Assembly (NCBI GenBank): GCA_027577415.1
Contig: JANBQS010000924.1
Span: 1 to 10,384 of the forward strand
From: Coemansia sp. RSA 922
Taxonomy: Eukaryota > Kickxellomycota > Kickxellomycetes > Kickxellales > Kickxellaceae
Reading direction: 5' to 3'
Length of the DNA stretch: 10,384 bases
The position numbers and the translations under genes were made by a program. Under the pieces are notes generated by a model. It did not search any database and had not been told where the DNA came from. It saw only the letters and a list, made by a program, of their open reading frames with translations. Below are positions 1 through 5,935 of the stretch, in pieces; the first letter of the stretch is position 1, and each line of letters begins with the position of its first letter.

Positions 1-386
1 TACGTCGATGCCGACCCGTGGTTGCTCCGCCGGTGCCCCATGTCTGTGCTGCTTCCGTTTCGCCGCCGATTGCCTCCCCCGACAACCAGCTGAGCCAGCC
101 GCCACCGCCGCCCAACTGCCGCATGCCCGCTGTTGCCCGTGTCTGCCACCTCCTCGCCGCCCAACCCATCAATGCCATCTGCCGTGTCTACTGCTGTGGC
201 CTCTGCCTCGTCGCATATTTGCAGAACCCTGTCGTCCTCAAACACATTATACCCGCTACTGTGCTGCTGAATCACTCCTTCCTCCAAAGCACTCAGCCCA
301 TGCTGCTGTTCGCCCGACCGCGCTGTTGTCGGCGTCGCAGGCAGTGCCAACGACCCAATACCACCACCTCCTCCCGGTATTGTCAT
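1..386 (-). CDS. Unrecognised protein, N-terminal part only, runs off the left edge
   Basis: An open frame starts with ATG at 386-384 and has no stop before the window edge (128 full codons). I do not recognise the product. It opens with a Gly-rich segment (residues 5-9), followed by a mixed, partly acidic stretch around residues 48-85 that contains FEDDRVLQICDEAEA and looks like real protein. The start has A at -3 and lies just downstream of an AT-rich segment and a CT-rich tract, as expected for a fungal 5' leader. Past about residue 88 the annotated frame becomes rich in CGG Arg codons and looks less like coding sequence. The frame shifted by one base, reading Gly-rich then WLSWLSGEAIGGETEAA, looks better there. 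A short intron or a frameshift near 90-125 is therefore possible. The existence of a gene is moderately likely; its exact structure is uncertain. Confidence 0.4.
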   Translation of the reverse strand, partial: MTIPGGGGGIGSLALPATPTTARSGEQQHGLSALEEGVIQQHSSGYNVFEDDRVLQICDEAEATAVDTADGIDGLGGEEVADTGNSGHAAVGRRWRLAQLVVGGGNRRRNGSSTDMGHRRSNHGSAST

Positions 387-424
387 AATAGATATTTAAT
401 AGATATACGAAAGAAAGAAAGAGT

Positions 425-438
425 GAGAGAGAGAGAGA
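425..438. repeat. (GA)7 microsatellite
   Basis: Seven GA units, with adjoining GAAA units from about 410. On the coding strand of the left-edge gene this is a CT-rich tract beginning about 40 bp upstream of its ATG. Pyrimidine-rich tracts are common in fungal core promoters and leaders. Confidence 0.85.
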
Positions 439-530
439 CAAAAGAGCAATCTTCAATCCTCAATGAACGCCAAGTCCATCCTTTCCTATTTTTCCGCGCC
501 TGGTCTTTCCTTTGTGCAACTCTTTATCTC

Positions 531-544
531 CACACACACACACA
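531..544. repeat. (CA)7 microsatellite
   Basis: Seven perfect CA units in the intergenic region downstream of the dihydroorotate dehydrogenase gene. No function is implied beyond being a simple repeat. Confidence 0.85.
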
Positions 545-580
545 AGGCCCCCTGAGGTCCCCTCACACTTGCTTACCCCG

Positions 581-586
581 CACGTG
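581..586. promoter_or_regulatory. CACGTG box (bHLH-type site)
   Basis: A perfect CACGTG palindrome, extended to GCACGTGC, lies about 195 bp upstream of the left-edge ATG. In fungi this core is bound by bHLH factors such as Cbf1, Pho4 or SREBP-like proteins. The match is seen in the sequence; binding is inference, and a 6-bp palindrome can occur by chance. Confidence 0.3.
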
Positions 587-633
587 CCTACTGTCTTTTT
601 TGAAAACTGCCTGTTCTATTAACTCTTAAATTT

Positions 634-1917
634 TCACTTCCTCCTGGCGTCTTCGCCAACTACATCCGCCCACTTGCGTCCCTTCAGTAGTCTGACCACG
701 CCGTCCTTGATCTCGCGCGCCTTTCCCGGTCCATCCATAGTCATACTCGAGTACACCTGGACACACGATGCTCCAGCCTTTGCAAATGCCAGCGCATCCT
801 CAGCCGTCCTTATCCCGCCACATCCGATGATAGCCATCTTCCCCTGCGTCAGCCGATACATCTCGCGCGTCGTCGCCAGCGCCATGTCCTTGAGCGGCGC
901 CCCACTCAACCCGCCCTCCTCCTTCACCCCAATCACCCCAGGTCTCTGCCTGGTAGTGTTGGTGGCAATGATGCCGTCCACGCGGTAGTCCATGGCCACC
1001 TGCGCAATCACCCGCAGCTGCTGCAAGTCGTTGTCAGGCCCGATCTTTAGCACAACGGGCGGCCGGTACTCACCAGACATCTTGTTACGCGCCTTCATCA
1101 CCGCCTCCACCGTGCGCTCAAGCACCTCCACATTGCCGTTGGCCTTCATGTTGGTGACATTCGGACAACTGACGTTGATCACCACATAGTCCGCATACGG
1201 TCCCAGCTTCTGAAGCCCAGTCACATAGTCGTCAAAAGAATCATCTCCCGAGCCCTTGCATTTACCAACATTCACCCCCAGCAGCCGCCCTGCCACCGCC
1301 GACCTATTAACCGAGGACGACAAAGTAGCCACTGACTCTCCCTGCTGTTTGCTTTGCGACGCCAAATGCCGCCAGAACCGCGACCGCAGCCGCTCACCAG
1401 CGCTAACAACTCCGCAGTTAGGCAGCCCCATACGATTGATAACAGCATCGCTGTCCTCCACTCGGAAGATCCGTGGCCGCGCGTTGCCCTCTTGTGCCTC
1501 GGGCGTGATACTCCCGATCTCAACGCTTCCGAATCCCAGTCCAAACAGCGCATCAATAGCCTCGCCGTTCTTGTCAAATCCAGCTGCTACTCCGATAGGA
1601 TTCGTCACGCTTTTGCCCCACAGCTCTATCTCTAGCACAGAGTCGTCTGTACTGCGGTCTACTGGGCACACCCCGCGCTTCATCGAGCCGATAGCTAGCT
1701 GGTGCGCTTGCTCGGCGTCCAGTTGCCGCATCAGTGGCGTGCTAACGTACTTGTGGAAACCAGCGCTGGCATCAGTCAAATACAAGTATCCCAGTCCACC
1801 GATAACTATACCACTTGTCGTCCACACTGCGTTCCGTAGCCGTGACGGTGGCTGTGCCTTGGTACCGAAATTCCGTGCTCCAGCTTTGGCAATGCGTGCT
1901 CCTCCAATTCTAAACAT
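634..1917 (-). CDS. DHODH: Dihydroorotate dehydrogenase, mitochondrial class-2 type with class-1-like active-site loops
   Basis: This 427-residue FMN enzyme oxidises dihydroorotate to orotate, step four of pyrimidine synthesis. The N-terminus is basic (RIAKAGARNFGTKAQ), followed by a hydrophobic segment at residues 31-47, matching the mitochondrial presequence and inner-membrane anchor of class 2 enzymes that use ubiquinone. Family motifs in order: PIGVAAGFDKNGEA (107-120), GFGSVEIGSITPEAQEGNARPR (128-149), LGVNVGK (213-219), Lys291 in VLKIGPD, TNTT (319-322), GGLSGAPL (335-342), GCGGIRTAEDA (365-375) and QVYSSMTMDGP (387-397). Two loops are odd: NRMGLPNCG (161-169) and INVSCPNV (247-254). 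The second places Cys251 where class 2 enzymes have the catalytic Ser. A Ser/Gln-rich insertion spans about 183-207. The start was set at the second in-frame ATG because the 21 residues before it are AT-rich leader that would mask the presequence; A is at -3. A 100-bp gap separates it from the upstream HAD gene. Confidence 0.95.
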   Translation of the reverse strand: MFRIGGARIAKAGARNFGTKAQPPSRLRNAVWTTSGIVIGGLGYLYLTDASAGFHKYVSTPLMRQLDAEQAHQLAIGSMKRGVCPVDRSTDDSVLEIELWGKSVTNPIGVAAGFDKNGEAIDALFGLGFGSVEIGSITPEAQEGNARPRIFRVEDSDAVINRMGLPNCGVVSAGERLRSRFWRHLASQSKQQGESVATLSSSVNRSAVAGRLLGVNVGKCKGSGDDSFDDYVTGLQKLGPYADYVVINVSCPNVTNMKANGNVEVLERTVEAVMKARNKMSGEYRPPVVLKIGPDNDLQQLRVIAQVAMDYRVDGIIATNTTRQRPGVIGVKEEGGLSGAPLKDMALATTREMYRLTQGKMAIIGCGGIRTAEDALAFAKAGASCVQVYSSMTMDGPGKAREIKDGVVRLLKGRKWADVVGEDARRK

Positions 1918-2017
1918 GATAAATTCGTCGCTTAAATCCAAAAAAATAAAACAAAAAAAGAATTTAAGAAGAGATAGCAAAGTGGTGATTGTTGATTGTC
2001 CAAGGCTTTTTTTGTTT

Positions 2018-2742
2018 TTAGATCTTGGCCGATGAGTATGCTCCCCGTGCTCGCAGAATGCGCTTAACTTTATCGACGGCCAGAGTTTCTCTACCGATTT
2101 CCACGCGAATAACTTCCATGCCCAATTCCTTAGCAGCTCTCACGTTAACCGGGATATCGTCCAGAAACAATGCCTCATTAGGACTAACTTCCAAGCGATT
2201 ACATGCCTGCAAATAGAACCTTGGATCAGGTTTTCTCAGTCCCTCGACCGCCGACTCCACAAACACATCAAATAGCGGTTTCAACTTGTCACTGTCACCA
2301 GCGTCCCTAAAGTTATTGGTCAGTGCCGCCACCCTATATCCACATGCTTTCAGCCAGCGAACCAGCTCCACCATACATTCGTTAGGCGTCTCTGCCACTG
2401 CCATCATGCCCGCAAACAATGTCTCGCCATTGACTCTTGTTTGCTGCGGGAGTACCATGCGCGCGTATCCAGCTCATGCCGTTGCAAATATTTGTGGTAC
2501 GCAAGGTTGTTGGCCTCGGTGTCGTTGAGCTCCTCCGTCCACTGATCTACAAACTCACCGTACGAAAGCTCGCCTCGCTCATATCGCTGGAACGCACCAT
2601 CTGCACCTTGCCGGCTCAGCGATACGTTGATATAGTTGCCTGGCAAACCTAGCTCCCGCTCATATGCTGATATCGCGATAAACGGCGACTTTACCAATAC
2701 TCCGCCAACATCAAAAATCACTGCCTTTATCGTATCCTCCAT
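2018..2742 (-). CDS. HAD-family hydrolase (ACAD10 / epoxide-hydrolase N-domain type), reading frame broken or spliced
   Basis: Two overlapping minus-strand frames together make one HAD phosphatase-like protein. Frame 1 (2742 to about 2461, 94 codons) gives motif I FDVGGVL with nucleophile Asp11, and a cap start including GELSYGEFVDQW. Frame 2 (about 2458 to 2018, 146 codons) gives LFAGMM, motif II ALTNN, motif III Lys in LRKPDPRFY, and motif IV LFLDDIP. The frames meet at GCGCGCG (2459-2465). Dropping one GC unit joins them into about 240 residues, close to the usual size of this group. Alternatives are short introns: 65 bp from a GTACCA donor near 2500, or 86 or 125 bp from a strong GTGAGT donor at 2558. 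The GTGAGT options would delete conserved-looking cap sequence. The residue two after the nucleophile is Gly instead of the general-acid Asp, as in ACAD10-like proteins. Substrate unknown. Family call is firm; integrity is not. Confidence 0.8.
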
Positions 2743-2835
2743 ATTAAATAAAGTAATATAAAACGTAAAAACTTACAGAGATGAAGAGAGATGGGTATCT
2801 TTTCTTCATCCCGTTTTGCCATGTGATAGAGACGG

Positions 2836-2841
2836 TATATA
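2836..2841 (-). promoter_or_regulatory. Possible TATA box of the HAD hydrolase gene
   Basis: TATATA (minus-strand context GAATATATACC) lies about 95 bp upstream of the HAD ATG, within the 163-bp gap after the DAP1 stop. The distance fits a fungal TATA element, but the sequence is symmetric and the region is generally AT-rich. Confidence 0.3.
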
Positions 2842-2905
2842 TTCAAAAAACTCTTATAATTTAAAGAGGAGAGCTTTCTACAACACAAAAACATTGTTAG
2901 ACAGC

Positions 2906-3724
2906 TTATATGTCCTTCTTGGATTCGGTATTAGCAGTCTCTTCCTTGGACTCGGTATTAGCAACCTCCTCCTCCTTGGCAGCAGCAGCAGCAGCTTCTT
3001 TCTCTGCGGCTTCCTTTGCCGCCGCCTCTTTCTTCTCAGCGGCCTCCTTCTCAGCAGCCGCTTTCTCGGCAGCTTCCTTCTCGGCGGCTTCCTTAGCAGC
3101 GGCCTTCTTCTCAGCCCTAGCCACACGCTCAGGGGTCATAGGAGCATCGACAAGACGACCGACAGGCACGTACTTTCCAGCAAAGAAAGCCGCCCACTCA
3201 TCAAGAGCCTCGTTCTCTGCTTTGTCCAAGTCCTCTAGGGTATCGATGGGGTCGTCAATATCAGTCAAAATATCAGTATTAAACTTGCCCAGAGCCAAAC
3301 CCCTAGACGCATCACGACCAGCAAAGTTAGCATAAGGACCCTCAGGTCCATAGAACCCGCGCGCCTTTGACACATCGTATACCACACGACGCACTGCAAT
3401 GTGCAGTGCCGTCTCCTCGTCATGCCCGTCGCACTCGGCTAGCTCCTCCGGCGTGAAATCGCGCTTAGTAGGCACCACCGTCTCTTGTACATTGCCCATG
3501 GCAAACTTTTCCGGGCCCTTGGACCGAGAAGCAAGTGCGCTGCGCACAGCAAAGTATCCGGCGAGACCAAGGAGTACCAGCTGAACGGGGCTGGTGGGGT
3601 CAGGGACCAAAGACCGGAAAAACTGGGATACAACTGGTGCTCCCTGACGAGTAACCTCTGCTGCCGCAGTGCTTGCTGCCTCGACTGCCGTTGCGGTTGC
3701 TGTTGCTATAGTAGCGTGACTCAT
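2906..3724 (-). CDS. DAP1: Dap1/PGRMC-type membrane-associated heme-binding protein (cytochrome b5-like MAPR domain)
   Basis: A 272-residue protein of the membrane-associated progesterone receptor (MAPR) family. These ER-anchored heme proteins support cytochrome P450 enzymes such as Erg11 in sterol synthesis. After an Ala/Thr-rich N-terminus, a membrane segment spans about 46-65. The cytochrome b5-like domain runs about 88-192: DFTPEELAECDG (89-100), VVYDVSKARGFYGPEGPY (114-131), FAGRDASRGLA (134-144) and FAGKYVPVGRL (181-191). Tyr131 aligns with the axial heme ligand of human PGRMC1 (Tyr113); Tyr125, Lys184 and Tyr185 are also conserved. The C-terminal tail is unusual: residues about 203-250 are an Ala/Lys/Glu-rich stretch with KEAAEK units, likely a single long helix, and then a tandem ANTESKEE-like repeat at 255-269. 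Dap1 and PGRMC1 normally end soon after the domain. The start has A at -3 and no closer in-frame ATG would keep the membrane segment intact. Confidence 0.93.
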   Translation of the reverse strand: MSHATIATATATAVEAASTAAAEVTRQGAPVVSQFFRSLVPDPTSPVQLVLLGLAGYFAVRSALASRSKGPEKFAMGNVQETVVPTKRDFTPEELAECDGHDEETALHIAVRRVVYDVSKARGFYGPEGPYANFAGRDASRGLALGKFNTDILTDIDDPIDTLEDLDKAENEALDEWAAFFAGKYVPVGRLVDAPMTPERVARAEKKAAAKEAAEKEAAEKAAAEKEAAEKKEAAAKEAAEKEAAAAAAKEEEVANTESKEETANTESKKDI

Positions 3725-3852
3725 TTTGTATAAACTTGAAGTTGAGGGTATGGAAAACGCCGAAATTTAAAAATGCTAAAAGAGTACTCAAATGAACAAC
3801 TAGTGTGAACAGTAAAAAGAGGTGAAGAAAAAGTAGTGGTGAAAGAAGAAAA

Positions 3853-3864
3853 AGAGAGAGAGAG
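3853..3864. repeat. GA/CT microsatellite in the DAP1 promoter
   Basis: Six AG units inside a longer purine-rich stretch (about 3837-3866). On the DAP1 coding strand it is a CT-rich tract about 130 bp upstream of the ATG, the same strand polarity as the tract before the left-edge gene. Confidence 0.8.
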
Positions 3865-3909
3865 GGAATACTGGTGAGACACAACAAATAAATAGGTAGA
3901 GAGGGAGTG

Positions 3910-3914
3910 CCAAT
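3910..3914. promoter_or_regulatory. CCAAT box upstream of DAP1
   Basis: CCAAT (context GTGCCAATGGC) lies about 186 bp upstream of the DAP1 start, in the range where the fungal HAP/CCAAT-binding complex acts. That complex often regulates heme and respiratory genes, which suits a heme protein, but five bases alone are weak evidence. Confidence 0.3.
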
Positions 3915-3953
3915 GGCTATCGTAAAAGACGTGCTTTTAAAACACCTTTTGCG

Positions 3954-4175
3954 CAACCTGCCAAAAGAGAACATGGCTTTGCCGCTTTTACAATTGTGGC
4001 AAGACTTTGAACCGCAGTAGCAAAAGGACGGGGGTTTTTTTGCTCTCTCTTCTTGCTAGTAAGGTTGATTTGGCAAAGGCGATTAGCAAACATGGCTCTA
4101 CCATAAAAAGCTATAAATGCCTAAACCCTAAAACTAATCAGCCTTGGAGGTCAATGGAGAGCTTTTGGCAAGTTG
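3954..4175. repeat. Possible small inverted-repeat element (MITE-like), 222 bp
   Basis: The left end CAACCTGCCAAAAG (3954-3967) and the reverse complement of the right end CAACTTGCCAAAAG (4162-4175) agree at 13 of 14 bases and are oriented as terminal inverted repeats. The interior holds no coding sequence and contains further small hairpins. No clear target-site duplication flanks the pair, so it may be a decayed non-autonomous element, a regulatory structure or chance. Confidence 0.25.
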
Positions 4176-4254
4176 TTTGGTTGCCGGGCTCAAAAGCTGG
4201 GTTCTTTTTATAACAATAAACATCAATTAGCTCTCAAAAAACAAAAAATAGTGC

Positions 4255-5697
4255 TTAGGCCATAGTAGCATTGAGATCGGTGACGGAAATCTCATGGAGA
4301 TAGGCACCCAAAAGCTTGATACCCTGGATGTAGTTGCGCTTGTCGATCTTCTCGTTGATCGAGTGAGCGCCATCGTCAGCCGCACCCATGGGCAGCAAGA
4401 GCACATTGACGCCCAAGTTCTCCTCAAACGTCAGCGTGACAGGAATCGACCCACCCTCACGAGTGAGGTCAGGAGTAACGCCGTAGACGCGCTCAGTAGC
4501 ACGCGCCGCAGCAACAAAGTTCGGGTGGTTGGGCGACGAGTACCACCAGCGGCCGCCGTGAGTCTCAATAACCTTCATGACGTTCTTGGATCCCAGCTTG
4601 GCAAACTCAGCATTGAGGTACTGCGTCACTAGCTCAGCCACACGCGCCGGCTCCATGTTGGGCACAGTGCGCAGCGAGAACTTGCCACGCACACGAGCAG
4701 GGATCACAGTCTTGTCGCCTGGCGCGTAGAATGCGCCCTCGACGCCATGGATGGACAGCGTGGGGTACCTCCAGCGGTGCTTAAGCGTCATGCGCTCGTC
4801 GCTATGGATAATGACATCGCGCTTGAGGTCGCCTGCCAAGGCGTTGTGGCTGAACTCGAGGCCCTCATACGACCGCTCCTCCTCTTCAGTCTCGGCCATC
4901 ACCTGGTCGTAGATGCCTGGCACCTTGATGCGACCATTGGGATCCACCAGCGTCGACAGCAAGTGCACCAAGTCAATCATGGGCTCGTGGACAGTACCGC
5001 CAAACACGCCCGAGTGCAAGTCAGCTCCAGGGCCCTCAATTTGCAAGTGGAAGTAGCTGACACCACGCAGACCGTGAGTCAGGCAGGGCTTGCTGGTGCC
5101 CAGCCAGTAGTTGTCGCTGATGCACACGACGTCCGTGCCCTTGAACCACTTGTCCGCCTCGGCAACGATAATGTCGTCCAGGCCCTCGCTGCCGCTCTCC
5201 TCCATGCCCTCAAAGCAGAACTTGAGGTTGACTGGGAAGTCGAGCCCTGCCTGCTTGTGCGTCTCGGCACACAGTAGCCATCCGAGCACTGGGCCCTTGT
5301 CATCAGTCGACCCACGTCCTACCAGCCGCCCGTCTGCCGTCTCGACCAGGGTAAAGGGGTCAGTATCCCATCCGTCCTCCAGCAGCGCCGGCTGCACGTC
5401 GTAGTGTCCGTAAACCAGCACAGTCTTCTTATTCGCGTCGTTACCGTACTGCCCCAGAATCACGGGCGGCAGGTCCAGCTCCAAGCCATGCAGGTCCTGC
5501 TTGCCTGGATCCACGCGCTTGCACGTTGCGCCCAGAGCCTCCCAGCGCGCTTGCAGCCACTCGCCCATGCGAACTACTTCGCCACGCCGAGAAGCGTCGC
5601 TGCTCACGCTGGGGATTGCCACCACCTCGCGCAGTGTCTCGATAAACTTTTGCTGGTGCTGGTCGACCAGCTCAAAGTACTTGTCAACGGTAGACAT
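4255..5697 (-). CDS. DUG1: Cytosolic M20A metallodipeptidase (CNDP2 / Dug1 type, Cys-Gly dipeptidase)
   Basis: This 480-residue protein matches the length of yeast Dug1 and human CNDP2. The family hydrolyses dipeptides with a two-metal (Zn/Mn) centre; the fungal enzyme releases Cys and Gly from Cys-Gly during glutathione breakdown in the cytosol. Expected metal and catalytic residues are all present: His98 and Asp100 in YGHYDVQP, Asp132 in GRGSTDDKGP, Glu166 (base) and Glu167 in EGMEESGSEG, Asp195 in ISDNYWLG, His228 in DLHSGVFGG, and His445 in DDGAHSINEKID. Residues about 209-385 form the lid/dimerisation domain. The start at 5697 (MSTVDKYF) was chosen over the in-frame ATG at 5757: the family begins here, there is A at -3, and a TATAAAAGG element ends only about 9 bp from the longer start, which would leave no room for transcription to include it. 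The gene is divergent from the condensin gene. Confidence 0.96.
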   Translation of the reverse strand: MSTVDKYFELVDQHQQKFIETLREVVAIPSVSSDASRRGEVVRMGEWLQARWEALGATCKRVDPGKQDLHGLELDLPPVILGQYGNDANKKTVLVYGHYDVQPALLEDGWDTDPFTLVETADGRLVGRGSTDDKGPVLGWLLCAETHKQAGLDFPVNLKFCFEGMEESGSEGLDDIIVAEADKWFKGTDVVCISDNYWLGTSKPCLTHGLRGVSYFHLQIEGPGADLHSGVFGGTVHEPMIDLVHLLSTLVDPNGRIKVPGIYDQVMAETEEEERSYEGLEFSHNALAGDLKRDVIIHSDERMTLKHRWRYPTLSIHGVEGAFYAPGDKTVIPARVRGKFSLRTVPNMEPARVAELVTQYLNAEFAKLGSKNVMKVIETHGGRWWYSSPNHPNFVAAARATERVYGVTPDLTREGGSIPVTLTFEENLGVNVLLLPMGAADDGAHSINEKIDKRNYIQGIKLLGAYLHEISVTDLNATMA

Positions 5698-5765
5698 GTT
5701 TGATAGAATTAAAATGTGAAGAATAGATAAGGAGAAAAGTTTCATCTCTCCGCACATTCTTTTTT

Positions 5766-5774
5766 CCTTTTATA
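5766..5774 (-). promoter_or_regulatory. TATA box of the dipeptidase gene
   Basis: The minus strand reads TATAAAAGG, a full consensus TATA element, about 70 bp upstream of the chosen ATG at 5697. With transcription starting some 30 bp further on, this gives a leader of about 40 bases and excludes the upstream in-frame ATG from the message. Confidence 0.6.
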
Positions 5775-5896
5775 GACTCGCCTTGGTCGTCCCCTCGTCC
5801 TGTCACCGATGCCACTGATGGCGCATTACAGCTAGAGAATGTTCTCACGGGCACATATGCGGAGTGGGGTCGATTGATGCAATTTATACAAACCAG

Positions 5897-5935
5897 CTCG
5901 GTTCAAATAAACAGACCGGCTCGAACCAAACCGAG
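5897..5935. repeat. Inverted repeat CTCGGTT ... AACCGAG in the divergent promoter
   Basis: Arms of seven bases at 5897-5903 and 5929-5935 are perfect reverse complements. A nested GGTTC (5900-5904) and GAACC (5923-5927) pair lies inside, and a CCGGCTCG sequence sits between. Such an arrangement could be a paired binding site for a dimeric factor, but the arms are short. Confidence 0.35.

Larger units (their letters stand above)
387..633 (-). promoter_or_regulatory. Probable promoter and 5' leader of the left-edge minus-strand gene
   Basis: This 247-bp gap separates the stop of the dihydroorotate dehydrogenase gene from the ATG of the next minus-strand gene. Read on the minus strand it carries a CA/TG microsatellite (531-544), a CACGTG palindrome (581-586), a CT-rich tract (about 410-438) and AT-rich sequence with a direct repeat of ATAGATAT (388-395 and 399-406) just before the start codon. 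It must also contain the 3' UTR of the dehydrogenase. No canonical TATA box was seen. The assignment as promoter rests on position and composition only. Confidence 0.45.
3725..4254. other. Gene-free gap: DAP1 promoter on the left, dipeptidase 3' flank on the right
   Basis: I find no convincing gene in these 530 bp; short open frames here lack protein-like composition. The left part (to about 3930) should be the DAP1 promoter: it has a GA/CT tract (3853-3864) and a CCAAT box (3910-3914). The middle (3954-4198) is rich in short inverted repeats: TTGCCGC/GTGGCAA (3979-4002, one G:T pair), AGCAAAA/TTTTGCT (4019-4044), and AGCTTTTGGCAA paired with TTGCC plus AAAAGCT (4160-4198, six-base bulge). 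A telobox-like AAACCCTAA sits at 4123-4131. The right end is the 3' UTR of the dipeptidase gene. No tRNA, snoRNA box pair or transposase was recognised. Confidence 0.6.

Noticed and set aside
18..629. Plus-strand open frame of 203 residues
   Set aside because: It is rich in Cys, Pro and Arg, runs through microsatellites and a leader-like region, and is antisense to a better minus-strand frame. No recognisable domain.
1918..1980. 21-residue N-terminal extension of the dehydrogenase
   Set aside because: AT-rich, Phe/Leu-rich and acidic in part; it would hide the basic mitochondrial presequence that begins at the next ATG.
1256..2035. Plus-strand open frame of 259 residues opposite the dihydroorotate dehydrogenase
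   Set aside because: Antisense shadow of a conserved gene, with Ser/Pro/Leu-rich composition and no domain.
3600..3974. Minus-strand frame of 124 residues across the DAP1 promoter
   Set aside because: Translation of low-complexity promoter sequence overlapping the DAP1 start in another frame; hydrophobic run comes from CT-rich DNA.
4007..4213. Plus-strand frame of 68 residues in the intergenic gap
   Set aside because: Short, no similarity I recognise, and it crosses hairpin-forming, T-rich DNA.
4747..5277. Plus-strand frame of 176 residues inside the dipeptidase gene
   Set aside because: Antisense to a well-conserved coding region; Val/Leu-rich shadow of the third codon positions.
5885..5910. 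tRNA-like B box (GGTTCAAAT) in the divergent promoter
   Set aside because: No A box, acceptor stem or anticodon arm can be built around it.
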